This document shows positions 46,206-54,787 of a stretch of DNA of 64,000 nt, piece by piece. Within the stretch, counting starts at the first letter, position 1. Each line of letters opens with the position of its first letter. The stretch lies in NCBI GenBank assembly GCA_039969355.1, contig JBDVOA010000010.1, positions 325,475 through 389,474 on the forward strand, given 5' to 3'. The notes below the pieces were generated by a model that saw only the letters and a list, made by a program, of their open reading frames with translations, was not told the DNA's origin and made no database searches. A program made the translations under genes and the position numbers. This stretch comes from JL08 sp039969355 (GTDB lineage: Bacteria; Pseudomonadota; Alphaproteobacteria; Rhodobacterales; Rhodobacteraceae).

Positions 46206-46862
46206 TTACACACCCAAAGCCCGTCGCTTTGCGCTGCGGATATGCACATGAATTGCACGCACCGCACCCGATGCGTCGCGGTCTTTCAGTGCGGCAATGA
46301 CAGCCAGATGTTCGTCGAGTACCGGCACAACCAATTCTGGAAGCATTCGGGTGTCGCTGTTACGGATCAACCTGATCTTGATGGCATTGACCCGGTGGAT
46401 ATCAGAAATCAATGCATTCTCCATTCTATCGACAATCAGATCGTGAAAGGCCCAATCCACGTTCTGCGCGGTGTGAAGTACGTCAGAAGACATCGCTGTT
46501 GCGGCTGCGTTCCGCGCGTCTCGGTGTTGTCGTTCAAGGGCTTCAATCTCAGCAACGGAGGCATTGGCGCAAAATTCGGCAATGGCTTCGCCTTCAATGA
46601 TGCCGCGCAACTGAAAGGCATTGCGCACAAGTTCCACATCGATCGACAGAATTTGCAGGCCCCGCTTGGGAACGGTTTGGATTAATCCATCGGCTTCAAG
46701 ACGCGGTATCATCTCGCGGATCGCCCCCAAGGGCATTCCGGTCAGTGCAACAAGTTCGCGTTGCGATACAATCTGGCCAGGCTGAATATCGCGGGCCAAC
46801 AGTTTTTCAGTGAAATTCGAATAGGCGTGGTCGCGAAGGCGAAGGGCGGCGAGTTGTGTCAT
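46206..46862 (-). CDS. GntR family regulator with FCD domain
   Basis: The 218-residue protein has an N-terminal winged helix (ARDIQPGQIVSQRELVALTG, then MIPRLEADGLIQTVPKRGLQI) and a C-terminal FCD helical domain (FHDLIVDRMENALISDIHRV, then EHLAVIAALKDRDASGAVRA). FCD regulators bind carboxylic acids. It lies between the aldolase gene and the TRAP genes, overlapping the aldolase by ATGA, so it most likely controls this cluster. A palindrome at 47792-47810 is a candidate operator. Confidence 0.92.
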   Translation of the reverse strand: MTQLAALRLRDHAYSNFTEKLLARDIQPGQIVSQRELVALTGMPLGAIREMIPRLEADGLIQTVPKRGLQILSIDVELVRNAFQLRGIIEGEAIAEFCANASVAEIEALERQHRDARNAAATAMSSDVLHTAQNVDWAFHDLIVDRMENALISDIHRVNAIKIRLIRNSDTRMLPELVVPVLDEHLAVIAALKDRDASGAVRAIHVHIRSAKRRALGV

Positions 46863-47743
46863 GCGACGGCCTGCGCTTGGCTGAACCTTGCGTCTATCTC
46901 GGCTTTTGCCTGTGGTCCCAAGGGGCGCAATGGCGCGCGCAAATGGCCCCAGTCCGGATTGCCGGTCATCGCTACCATGGCCTGTTTCAGCGCCGGAATA
47001 ACCGGATGGGAGACGATCAAGTCGACGTTTGCCGACAGGTCGGTATCTTCGGTCTGCGTGTCAAATAATAGGCGTAGGCGGTTTGGGTAAAGATTGGCCA
47101 TGCCGCAAATCGAACCGGCCCCGCCCATAGCCGCTGCCCTGTGCAACAGCCGTTCGTCCCCGACCAGAACCGGAATGTGCTTACTTTCAAGAACGGCGCG
47201 GGTGTCCTTCCATTCTCCAGCGCTGTCCTTCAACGCCATCACGCGTTTTGGAAAGCCAGAGCGCAGACGCATGATCAGATCGAACGACAGTGGCACTTCA
47301 GTGATCTGCGGGATGTGATAAAGGATGAAACGCGCCGACGGGTCTGCAACCTTGAACAACCGGGCATGCCAATCATAAAGCCCTTCGTCATCCAGCCCTT
47401 TGAAGTAGAACGGTGGAAGCAACAGAAATTCCGTAATGCCGGACGCGATGCCCTGCTGCACCTGCAAGTTTACGTCCGCAATCGCTGACGCACACAACCC
47501 TAATGTCATCTGCGCCGGGGCAATCCCGCTATCTATCATGCGCTGAATGGCCGATTGCCGCTCGTCAAACCCAATTGACGCGCCTTCGCCGGTTGTTCCG
47601 AACAGCGTTACTCCGTCGGGTCCGTTCTCCAGCAAGTGTTTGGCGTGCTGACTGAACAGCGCGTGATTGATGCGGCCGTCGCTGTGAAACGGGGTCAGAA
47701 GAGCTGTCGAGATTCCGAAGGGCGCGATGATGATCTCCGTCAT
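46859..47743 (-). CDS. DHDPS/N-acetylneuraminate lyase family aldolase (first)
   Basis: From MTEIIIAPFGISTALLTPFH the product has 294 residues. The family active site is complete: LFGTTGEG for carboxylate binding, Y142 in FILYHIP, and the Schiff-base lysine K172 in VMALKDSAGEW. Such enzymes cleave or dehydrate 2-keto acids (sialic acid, KDG, 5-keto-4-deoxyglucarate, hydroxy-2-oxoglutarate or others); which one is not evident. It leads the operon with gntR and the TRAP genes. The open frame upstream to 47806 adds non-family residues over the palindrome. Confidence 0.9.
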   Translation of the reverse strand: MTEIIIAPFGISTALLTPFHSDGRINHALFSQHAKHLLENGPDGVTLFGTTGEGASIGFDERQSAIQRMIDSGIAPAQMTLGLCASAIADVNLQVQQGIASGITEFLLLPPFYFKGLDDEGLYDWHARLFKVADPSARFILYHIPQITEVPLSFDLIMRLRSGFPKRVMALKDSAGEWKDTRAVLESKHIPVLVGDERLLHRAAAMGGAGSICGMANLYPNRLRLLFDTQTEDTDLSANVDLIVSHPVIPALKQAMVAMTGNPDWGHLRAPLRPLGPQAKAEIDARFSQAQAVA

Positions 47744-47791
47744 TTTCCCGGCGCTGCGGGCCGGTGTTTCAGGCAACCAGACTACCGGGTG

Positions 47792-47810
47792 CACGTTGAC
47801 TGTCAACGTG
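47792..47810. promoter_or_regulatory. Palindrome between divergent aldolase and kinase genes
   Basis: CACGTTGA-CTG-TCAACGTG is a perfect 8-bp inverted repeat with a three-base spacer. It is centred about 55-65 bases from both divergent starts. It suits a dimeric GntR-type regulator controlling both arms of the cluster. Confidence 0.55.
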
Positions 47811-47864
47811 ACATGTTAGAGATGTTGTCAGGTCAGTCGACTTTGAGACGGAGAATGAACCCGA

Positions 47865-48770
47865 ATGCCCGATATCCTTTGCGCAGGATTGATCGCCTTA
47901 GATCTGGTTTTTGAGATTGACATCTTTCCCGTAAAAGGCACCAAAAACAAGGCTCTATCTTCGCGAATGATCACCGGCGGCGGGGCCTTGAACGCAGCTT
48001 CCGCCGTTGCCAGCCTTGGTGGAAAAGCAAGCCTGGCGGGTGTGGTTGGCGACGACATGTTCGGGCATTTCCTGAGGGATGTTTTTGAACAGCGTGGCAT
48101 CATTGATCAATTCGTCCAGGTGAAACAGGATGTGACGACCTCGCGCTCGGCCAATGTGATTTCTCCTGACGGGGATCGGACGATCATCAATCATCGTGAC
48201 GCGGCGCTGGTGCCGGATGCACTTGATCTTCCGTCCGGGTTTCCCTTCGATGCCGCACTGGTCGACACCCGCTGGCCCGCAGCGGCGCACCAAATTGCGC
48301 AGGCAGCCAAGCGTCATGGAAAACCAGCAGTCGTCGATGCGGAGGCCCCAGTGGCGGATGCGGTACCGGCGCTTGAAGCGGCAAGTCATGTGGTTTTTTC
48401 TCAACAAGGATTGGCGGATTTCGCAGGCGAAGGCCCCAAGGCACTTGAAGAGGCGACGCGCCAGCTTGGGGGATGGTGCGCGGTCACACGCGGGGCGTTT
48501 TCCGTTCTCTGTCACGACGGTCAGCGGCTTTTCGAGGTGCCTGTCCGTCCAGTCGATGCAGTGAACACCCTGGGTGCTGGCGACGTATGGCACGCGGCGT
48601 TCACATTGGCGCTGGCGAAAGGGTGCGCGGAAGGTGAGGCCGTCCATTGGGCCAATGCGGCTGCGTCGTTGAAAGTCGCGCGACCCTTAAATGTGGAAGA
48701 GCTGCCGACGGCGACCGAGGTCGATGCCATCCTGAGCGGGGCAGCCAAGACTGGAGCAGAGGTGGTATGA
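47865..48770 (+). CDS. PfkB family carbohydrate kinase
   Basis: The 301-residue protein has the ribokinase fold. ITGGGALNAASAVASLGGKA is the first family signature, and the catalytic aspartate D240 lies in NTLGAGDVWHAAFTLALAKG, the second signature. It phosphorylates a sugar or sugar acid, which could then be cleaved by an aldolase of the cluster. The N-terminal FEIDIFPVKGTKNKA is typical of the sulfofructose/sugar kinase subgroup, but I cannot name the substrate. It overlaps the dioxygenase gene by ATGA. Confidence 0.9.
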   Translation: MPDILCAGLIALDLVFEIDIFPVKGTKNKALSSRMITGGGALNAASAVASLGGKASLAGVVGDDMFGHFLRDVFEQRGIIDQFVQVKQDVTTSRSANVISPDGDRTIINHRDAALVPDALDLPSGFPFDAALVDTRWPAAAHQIAQAAKRHGKPAVVDAEAPVADAVPALEAASHVVFSQQGLADFAGEGPKALEEATRQLGGWCAVTRGAFSVLCHDGQRLFEVPVRPVDAVNTLGAGDVWHAAFTLALAKGCAEGEAVHWANAAASLKVARPLNVEELPTATEVDAILSGAAKTGAEVV

Positions 48771-49684
48771 CGGCACAGCAAAAGGAGTCCCTGACGCTGA
48801 ACGGAACCGAGGTTCCCAAGAATTTGGTCGGCGCATTGAGCGCTGCCGACAGGGATGGCGATCTTGATCAACAGTTAGCCCAGAACGGTTACTTGCTTTT
48901 GCGAGAAGTGCATGATCCGGCGGAAGTTGCCGCTGCTCGACTGGAAGTCTTGCACCGACTGGCCGAGGTTGGCGAGATTGGCGCGCCTGTTGAAGAGGGT
49001 ATCGCGTCCGGCGCGTCGCGGCGCCGCGAGGCCTATCCTACGCAAGAAGACCTTGGGGCATTCTGGCGTTCGGTCAGCGAAGGCCCCGCGGTCCGTGCGG
49101 TCATAAACGGAGCGCGCATCACCCATGTGATGAGCCAGCTTTTCCGCGAACCTGCCGGACATTTCACCTTTGCCTGGCTGCGCGCAATGGCCAAGGGCCG
49201 GGCCAGCCCTTTGCACGTCGATCATCCCTATATGAACCGCGGCTCGGATCGGTTGGTCACCTGTTGGACGCCATTGTGCGATATCTCTTTGAACAATGGC
49301 TCACTTTATATTCTTGAAGATTCTCACAACTGGAACGATATCCGCGCAGAGTTTGAAGGTCACGACGTTGATCGAAACCCGTCCCGTCCCGGCCATATCG
49401 AGGAAAGCCCACTCGCGCTGGCAAAGCGCAAGGCAAGCCGGCTTTTGACGTCAGAATTCGGTCTTGGCGATTGTCTGGTTTTTGGCATGTTCACCGTGCA
49501 TGGGTCTTTCGATAACAACGCGACCAACGGAGCGGTGCGGTTGTCTTGCGACACCAGATTCCAACCGGCTGTTGACGCGATGGACGAGAGGTTTTCCGGC
49601 TCGAACCCGCCCGCGCACAAAGGTCTTGGCTATGCCTGTCTGTCGGCTTCATTGCCGATGACCGAAACCGCAGCCTTGCGTTGA
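48767..49684 (+). CDS. Phytanoyl-CoA dioxygenase (PhyH) family protein
   Basis: From the ATG at 48767 the product has 305 residues. Predicted Fe(II) ligands are H150 and D152 in LHVDHPYMN and H245 in FGMFTVHGSFDNN, with an arginine for 2-oxoglutarate in VRLSCDTRFQP. PhyH enzymes hydroxylate unactivated carbons of small molecules. An oxygen-dependent hydroxylase in a sugar-acid style cluster suggests an unusual starting compound. Codons overlap with the kinase; the second aldolase follows 20 bases later. Confidence 0.88.
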   Translation: MTAQQKESLTLNGTEVPKNLVGALSAADRDGDLDQQLAQNGYLLLREVHDPAEVAAARLEVLHRLAEVGEIGAPVEEGIASGASRRREAYPTQEDLGAFWRSVSEGPAVRAVINGARITHVMSQLFREPAGHFTFAWLRAMAKGRASPLHVDHPYMNRGSDRLVTCWTPLCDISLNNGSLYILEDSHNWNDIRAEFEGHDVDRNPSRPGHIEESPLALAKRKASRLLTSEFGLGDCLVFGMFTVHGSFDNNATNGAVRLSCDTRFQPAVDAMDERFSGSNPPAHKGLGYACLSASLPMTETAALR

Positions 49685-49703
49685 GACAAGGATCGCCCAA
49701 CCG

Positions 49704-50621
49704 ATGAAAGGCATCGTCCCCAGCCTGAACACGCCTTTCAATGCGGATGGTTCGCTTGATCGCGCATCGCTTCGCCGCTTGGTCCATCACACGGTCGAGG
49801 CTGGTTGTGGCGGAATGCTGGGGCAGGCCGTTGCGGGCGAACATGCGACTCTGACCATTGCCGAGAAAACCGCGTTCATCGAAACCGCGACCAAGGCTAA
49901 CGCTGGGCGCATTCCCTTCATCGTCAGCGTCACCGCGCCTGAACCCGATACCAGCATTGAGCTTGCGAAGATCGCTGCCGAATTCCATGCTGCTGGTGTT
50001 TGCGTTCAGCTGCCTGACGCATTTTCTCTTCCCGATAAACTGGAATTCCTGCAAGGTTTGGCGCTGCAAGCTCCGGGGGTTTTGATGGTGCAAGACCTCG
50101 ACTGGGAAGGGGACGGCCTGCCGATGGCGGATATCGCGTTTCTCTTTGAACGGGTCGACCAATTCACATGGCTGAAAATTGAAACTAACAACGCGGGGCC
50201 GAAGTATTCGGCAGTTCTTGAGGCTACCCGAGGTGAGTTGAACGTCTGTGGAGGATGGGCCGTTACACAGTTGATGGATGCCATGGCGCGCGGCGTTCAC
50301 GCTTTCATTCCCACCGGGATGGAACGCGTTTATGTCACAATTCACAAGGCCTATGAAACCGGCGACATCGAGACGGCCACCGCCCTGTTCAATCGTGTCT
50401 TGACGGTTCTCAATTTCTCAAACCAACACATCGACACCAGCATTCGGTTCTTCAAGGAACTGCGAAAAGCCGAAGGGCTGTTTGACACAAATATCTGTCG
50501 TGCTGTCGACGGAGCACTTGACGCTAGCGAAGGGCAAGCCGTCTTGGAAGCGCTGCAAACGGCGCTGCGGTTGATGCGAGACGTTGAGATCGATGGACCG
50601 TTAACACGCCAGGAGATTTGA
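49704..50621 (+). CDS. DHDPS family aldolase (second, divergent)
   Basis: The 305-residue protein has the TIM-barrel outline of the family (MKGIVPSLNTPFNADGSLD) and a Schiff-base lysine, K158, in TWLKIETNN. The usual TTGE is replaced by VAGEHATL, and the tyrosine normally found before the lysine is missing (MVQDLDW). It is thus a distant member whose reaction cannot be predicted from the first aldolase. Two different family members in one cluster suggest two successive C-C steps or a dehydratase plus a lyase. Confidence 0.82.
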   Translation: MKGIVPSLNTPFNADGSLDRASLRRLVHHTVEAGCGGMLGQAVAGEHATLTIAEKTAFIETATKANAGRIPFIVSVTAPEPDTSIELAKIAAEFHAAGVCVQLPDAFSLPDKLEFLQGLALQAPGVLMVQDLDWEGDGLPMADIAFLFERVDQFTWLKIETNNAGPKYSAVLEATRGELNVCGGWAVTQLMDAMARGVHAFIPTGMERVYVTIHKAYETGDIETATALFNRVLTVLNFSNQHIDTSIRFFKELRKAEGLFDTNICRAVDGALDASEGQAVLEALQTALRLMRDVEIDGPLTRQEI

Positions 50622-50623
50622 CA

Positions 50624-51589
50624 ATGGCCGAATATTTGGGTGCAGGCCCTTACGCTTATGAACCCGTTTCGGATTGGGCCCGACTGCCGCCTGAAGTTCG
50701 GTTGGGCGATGTCGCGGGCATCGCGGTGGATGACAAGGACAGGGTCTATCTCTTCAATCGCGGCGACACGCCCATGGTGGTTCTAAGCCAGGACGGTGAT
50801 CTGCTTGCGACTTGGGGGCAAGGGGTATTCACCAACCCGCACGGGGCTTCGATCGGGCCGGATCAGCGCATCTATCTGACCGACAACTTTGACCATACTG
50901 TTCGGAAATTCTCGTTGGACGGCAAGCTTCTTTTGGAGATCGGAACCGCGGGCGTGAGTTCGGGTTTCATGAGCGGCAAACCGTTTTGCAAATGCACCCA
51001 TTCAGCGGTGTCACCATCGGGCGATATCTATGTTTCTGATGGATATCAGAATGCTTGTGTCCACAAGTTCGACCCAAAAGGCAGACTTTTGAAAAGCTGG
51101 GGGTCGCCGGGAACCGGGCCCGGCGAATTCAACCTTCCGCACAATATCTGCTGCGACAAAGACGGTTGGATCTATGTCGCCGACCGCGAAAATTCGCGCG
51201 TGCAGATCTTTGATGGGGACGGACGCTTTGAGGCCCAGATAAACAACATGCACCGCCCCAGCGGGCTTGCCATAACGCCCGGCGGGTGTCCGGATTGCAT
51301 CGTAGGAGAATTGGCGTCCTATATGGAGGTGAACCGCGACTTCCCAAATCTTGGCCCCTTTGTCAGCGTAATGGATCAAAACAGCCAGGTTCTTTCGCGG
51401 CTTGATGCCAAAGTTGGAGCGGGTCTGGGGCCCGGACAATTCCTGTCTCCGCACAGCATCGCCTATGATAAAAAGGGCGACCTTTATGTCGGGGATGTCG
51501 TGGATGCGGATTGGGGTTCTGTCATGGGCAAAACCCGCAAGCCGGAACATCCCCGGCGGTTTCAAAAATTGAAACGGATTGCGGGCTAG
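50624..51589 (+). CDS. NHL-repeat beta-propeller protein
   Basis: The start at 50624 follows AGGAGA at proper spacing and gives 321 residues; an in-frame TTG six bases upstream is less likely. At least five NHL-type blades can be read, for example NPHGASIGPDQRIYLTDNFD, GEFNLPHNICCDKDGWIYVA and HSIAYDKKGDLYVGDV. Such six-bladed propellers act as lactonases, lyases or binding proteins. No signal peptide is present, so it should be cytoplasmic. It is the last gene of the kinase-dioxygenase-aldolase operon and may open a lactone intermediate (inference). Confidence 0.82.
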   Translation: MAEYLGAGPYAYEPVSDWARLPPEVRLGDVAGIAVDDKDRVYLFNRGDTPMVVLSQDGDLLATWGQGVFTNPHGASIGPDQRIYLTDNFDHTVRKFSLDGKLLLEIGTAGVSSGFMSGKPFCKCTHSAVSPSGDIYVSDGYQNACVHKFDPKGRLLKSWGSPGTGPGEFNLPHNICCDKDGWIYVADRENSRVQIFDGDGRFEAQINNMHRPSGLAITPGGCPDCIVGELASYMEVNRDFPNLGPFVSVMDQNSQVLSRLDAKVGAGLGPGQFLSPHSIAYDKKGDLYVGDVVDADWGSVMGKTRKPEHPRRFQKLKRIAG

Positions 51590-51592
51590 GAT

Positions 51593-51900
51593 TTTGGCCG
51601 CAACGACGCTTTGGATTGGTGGGGCCGCGCGTTCGGTGATCAGTTTTCTGGCCGTCACGCGTTCCCGGTGTACCATGTACAGTCCTGCGCCAATGATGAT
51701 GGCAATGCCGATCAAGGTCAGGTTGTTCGGAAATCGCGAAACTCGAGATAGCCGAACAAGGTTGTCACTGGCAGTTCCAGATACTGCAAAGGAGCCAACG
51801 TGGCTGAGGGCGCAAGAGATAGCGCATAGGTCATCATCATTTGGCTGACGGTGGCGAAGAAACCTACGCCCAACAGCCACAACCACGCAACGCCCATAGG
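51593..51900 (-). pseudogene. Remnant of an EamA/DMT-family transporter
   Basis: The minus strand keeps the end of a drug/metabolite transporter: VAWLWLLGVGFFATVSQ, then MMMTYALSLAPSATLAPLQY, LELPVTTLFGYLEFRDF, a one-base frameshift, and PNNLTLIGIAIIIGAGLYMV, HRERVTARK. The QYLELPVTTLFGYLxFxDFP pattern is diagnostic of a DMT C-terminal repeat. Upstream codons run into TGA and the N-terminal eight helices are gone. It lies against the end of the NHL gene. Confidence 0.75.
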
Positions 51901-51903
51901 CCA

Positions 51904-52311
51904 AACCGGATCTCACCCAGATCGCGATCTGAAGAATCCAGACATTGGTTTTGGCAAGACGAATGGAAGACCTGTCCCGCGTTGCTTTCATCCTGCGGGT
52001 GGAGAAGCTGCTCCTTCGATCAAGGTCTGCTTTGGGGAAGCTGCAGTGCAGCGTCCACTATAGAGATGAAAGTCCGGAATGGGCCGTGAGCGGCGACGCG
52101 ATCTGGGTCGAAGCGCCATGATGCTGTAAAGCGAAGAATGGCAGCTCCGAGCCCAAATTGTCGGATGCTGCAAATGGTATGAAGGAACAGAGTGTCCCGT
52201 TGAGCCGACATTGACGGTTAAAAATTTGCCGCTGCACTGCAACCCAACGTCGCGAACACCACTAAAGCCTAAGCAATATGCATTCCTGTCATCCGGACCA
52301 CCCATTTGGTC
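51904..52311. other. Intergenic region with dispersed repeats, no gene seen
   Basis: Between the DMT remnant and the Na/Pi transporter I find no supported gene. The stretch at 52026-52089 shares two short segments with other gaps of the island (61062-61079 and 63416-63445), which points to a decayed dispersed repeat. Confidence 0.5.
52026..52089 (+). repeat. Dispersed repeat copy with two shared segments
   Basis: Bases 52026-52055 match 63416-63445 at 27 of 30 positions (core TCTGCTTTGGGGAAGCTGCA). Bases 52072-52089 (GTCCGGAATGGGCCGTGA) are identical to 61062-61079. These fall in gene-free DNA each time. They may be parts of a longer degenerate element common in intergenic DNA of such genomes. 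Confidence 0.5.
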
Positions 52312-53967
52312 TTATGTCAGGCGGCTCTTTAATAGATCGCCTGATTTGAGAAGAATGGGATGGCCAACCATCGAGAATGCGGTGTTGATTTGCTTCAGCG
52401 CTCGGAGCGTTTCCTGATGGATGTTGCTTGTTTCGATGCTTTCGACGAGCCCCTCACGTAGGCGGCCGATATGGCTACGCTGCAATTTCTGCTCGACTTT
52501 ACGCACTTTTTCCTTCGCCGCCACAAGCTCGCGCGCTTCTGCCGGATTCTGGTTCATCATCACATTCAGGGCGAGTTGAACATTGCTTTGGACACGGTCC
52601 GTAAAATCGCGGATTTCTTCGCGACCCTTTGGCGAGAATTGCAGTTTTTGCATATCCAGACGGCGGGCGAGCTCCAGCATGATCCGTGTGATCGCGTCGG
52701 ACGCGGAATCGAGGCTGGATGAAATCGAGGCGAGTTCTATCGACCGGCTGCTTAGATCCTCGTCCATCCCCTTTTGACCAAGGCGGGCAAGATAAAGTTT
52801 GATATCCAGATGCGTCTGCTTGATGGCCTTGTCCTGCTCCACGATCAATCTGGCGGTGGTGGCGTTCCACTGGTCGTAAAGCGGCTCGACGGCGATCAGC
52901 ATCTGTTCGATTTTTTGACCCATCCCGAGCAGTTCGCGCGCCGCACAGTGCATCGCGCGCTGAGGTCGATCCAGCAGAGTGGGGTCAAGTGCGCTTGTTA
53001 CATCCAGATCACCGTTCGAGCCTGGTTTATCGACAATGAGTCGGGACAGAACGGCCGTAATCGGCCCCACAAACGGAAGCGCCACGAGCGCCAGAGCCAC
53101 GTTAAACGCAAGGTGCAGATTGATCGCTTGCCGAGCGGGAGTCGCGCCAAGTTGGGCCAACAGGTCCGGTATTGCTGCAATCACGAAGACCGTCAGCGCG
53201 GCACCGCCACCCCGCAGGATCAGGTTGGCCATGACCATCCGTCGCGACGGAAGTGGTGCGGAATAGGTCAGAACAAACGCGATGAAACCGCCGCCCATGT
53301 TGGCACCGAGGATCATCGCGGCGGCAGCCGGAACCGGAAGAATGGACTGTCCGGCCAGTGTGACGAACAGCAACACTGCCGCGACGCTCGAATGGACGCC
53401 CCAGGCGAATACGGCGCCAATAACGAAGGCCGTCAGAAGATCGCGGCCAAGATAGGCCATGATGGCCTGTGTTCCAGGATTGGAGATCATCGGATCGGTC
53501 GCGCCGCGGATCATGTCCAGCGATACAAAGATCAGTGCAAGCCCGATCATGATCCGGCCAATCTGCCGCGTGTTGCTGCCTTCGCCGCGCAGAAACACTG
53601 TGACCCCGATCACCAGCAGTAATGGGATCAGGAGGGGTTGGCGCACCATCAAAAGCTGCGTCACAACAGCTGATCCGACGTCGGCCCCCAATAAGATCGC
53701 CAGCCCTGTCGCTGTCGCCAGCCCGCCCTTTGAGACAAAATTGGACACCAGAACGGCAACCGCTGTCGCGCTTTGCAGAAGCACAGCCGCGCCCATGCCA
53801 GTACCCGCCGCCAGCAACCGGTTCTTGGCGGAATGACGCAACCAGATGCGCATGGGGGCCGCAAACCCGCGCTCGACACCGGTGCGCACCAGACGCACGG
53901 CCCAAATCAACAGGGCCGCTGCGCCCGCTATTTGAATGATAATCTGGATCGCGTGCGGTTCACTCAC
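52312..53967 (-). CDS. Na/Pi cotransporter family protein with PhoU-like C-terminus
   Basis: The 551-residue protein has two inverted Na/Pi-cotransporter repeats in its membrane half: GAAVLLQSATAVAVLVSNFV and GVHSSVAAVLLFVTLAG, each in the place of the QSSS-type motif. From about residue 340 a PhoU-like helical domain follows (DRVQSNVQLALNVMMNQNPA). Bacterial proteins of this layout (YjbB/NptA-like) are linked to phosphate export. It is the last gene of an operon with an ABC importer and a phosphodiesterase, so release of surplus phosphate from an imported phosphoester is a natural reading (inference). Confidence 0.88.
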   Translation of the reverse strand: MSEPHAIQIIIQIAGAAALLIWAVRLVRTGVERGFAAPMRIWLRHSAKNRLLAAGTGMGAAVLLQSATAVAVLVSNFVSKGGLATATGLAILLGADVGSAVVTQLLMVRQPLLIPLLLVIGVTVFLRGEGSNTRQIGRIMIGLALIFVSLDMIRGATDPMISNPGTQAIMAYLGRDLLTAFVIGAVFAWGVHSSVAAVLLFVTLAGQSILPVPAAAAMILGANMGGGFIAFVLTYSAPLPSRRMVMANLILRGGGAALTVFVIAAIPDLLAQLGATPARQAINLHLAFNVALALVALPFVGPITAVLSRLIVDKPGSNGDLDVTSALDPTLLDRPQRAMHCAARELLGMGQKIEQMLIAVEPLYDQWNATTARLIVEQDKAIKQTHLDIKLYLARLGQKGMDEDLSSRSIELASISSSLDSASDAITRIMLELARRLDMQKLQFSPKGREEIRDFTDRVQSNVQLALNVMMNQNPAEARELVAAKEKVRKVEQKLQRSHIGRLREGLVESIETSNIHQETLRALKQINTAFSMVGHPILLKSGDLLKSRLT

Positions 53968-53992
53968 CGGTTTGGCTTTCTGTCAGGTGCAA

Positions 53993-54787
53993 CTATTGGA
54001 ACGGAAAGGGGCCAGATCCGGCCTTCGGCCAGATCCGGATCGATTGAAACCCCGCATCCCAGCGGTGCAGTAGGCATCCATCTTCTTGGGTCATATATCC
54101 AACAGGCGCACTTGGGCGACGATCATAGGCGAAAGTGCTAGCGGGTGATGGCGCTGAAATGGCGATGTGGCCCGCGACATCGCTAACGATCATGTTGTGG
54201 ATATGACCGCAAACGATGCGCAGTGGGCCAGCGTGGCCGACCAAAACATCACGTAGGGCCTGACGGTTGGTCAACCCGATCTCGTCCATGAAGCCAATAC
54301 CGCAGACAAAGGGTGGATGATGCAACGCCAAAAGCACAGGCGCATCCCCAGCTTTGGATAACGCATTTTGCAGGAAAGTCAGACTGTCGGCAGATAGCGT
54401 TCCCGATCCCTGACCTTCGACCAGTGTATCCAGCCCGATCAGATGGATGTCGCCAATCCTGCGGGTCCAGTTAAACGGGCCGTTTACCGGAAAATCTCTG
54501 GCAAATGCTGCCCGCATCAGGTCGCGTGCGTCGTGGTTGCCTGTGATGACATAGGTCGGCAGGTCCAGAGGCGCGATCAGCATTTTGAACCGCGCATAGC
54601 TTTCGGCGCTGCCGTCATCACTTAGGTCTCCACTGACCAGCAAGGCATCAATCGACCCGATCTGGTCGCGGATGCCAGTGATCCGGTCGACCAATCGTGC
54701 CAAAGCGTCTGCCGTGTCGAGCCGCCCCGACACCAACGCGCCCTCAGGTACGATATGTGTGTCGGAGAGTTGCAGAATGGTGGTCAT
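53993..54787 (-). CDS. Class III phosphodiesterase (calcineurin-like)
   Basis: The 264-residue protein has a complete two-metal phosphodiesterase motif set: LQLSDTHIVPEG, LLVSGDLSDDGSAESY, VITGNHDARD, LALHHPPFVCGIG and IVCGHIHNMI. This is the cyclic-nucleotide/glycerophosphodiesterase group (CpdA, GpdQ). With an importer of the glycerol-3-phosphate/sugar type and a phosphate transporter around it, a role in cutting imported phosphodiesters is likelier than cAMP breakdown (inference). No signal peptide, so it acts in the cytoplasm. It overlaps the permease stop by ATGA. Confidence 0.9.
   Translation of the reverse strand: MTTILQLSDTHIVPEGALVSGRLDTADALARLVDRITGIRDQIGSIDALLVSGDLSDDGSAESYARFKMLIAPLDLPTYVITGNHDARDLMRAAFARDFPVNGPFNWTRRIGDIHLIGLDTLVEGQGSGTLSADSLTFLQNALSKAGDAPVLLALHHPPFVCGIGFMDEIGLTNRQALRDVLVGHAGPLRIVCGHIHNMIVSDVAGHIAISAPSPASTFAYDRRPSAPVGYMTQEDGCLLHRWDAGFQSIRIWPKAGSGPFPFQ

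Noticed and set aside
52774..53622. Open frame of 282 codons opposite the Na/Pi transporter gene
   Set aside because: Rich in Arg, His and Gln as expected of an antisense shadow; the opposite strand is a clear membrane protein.
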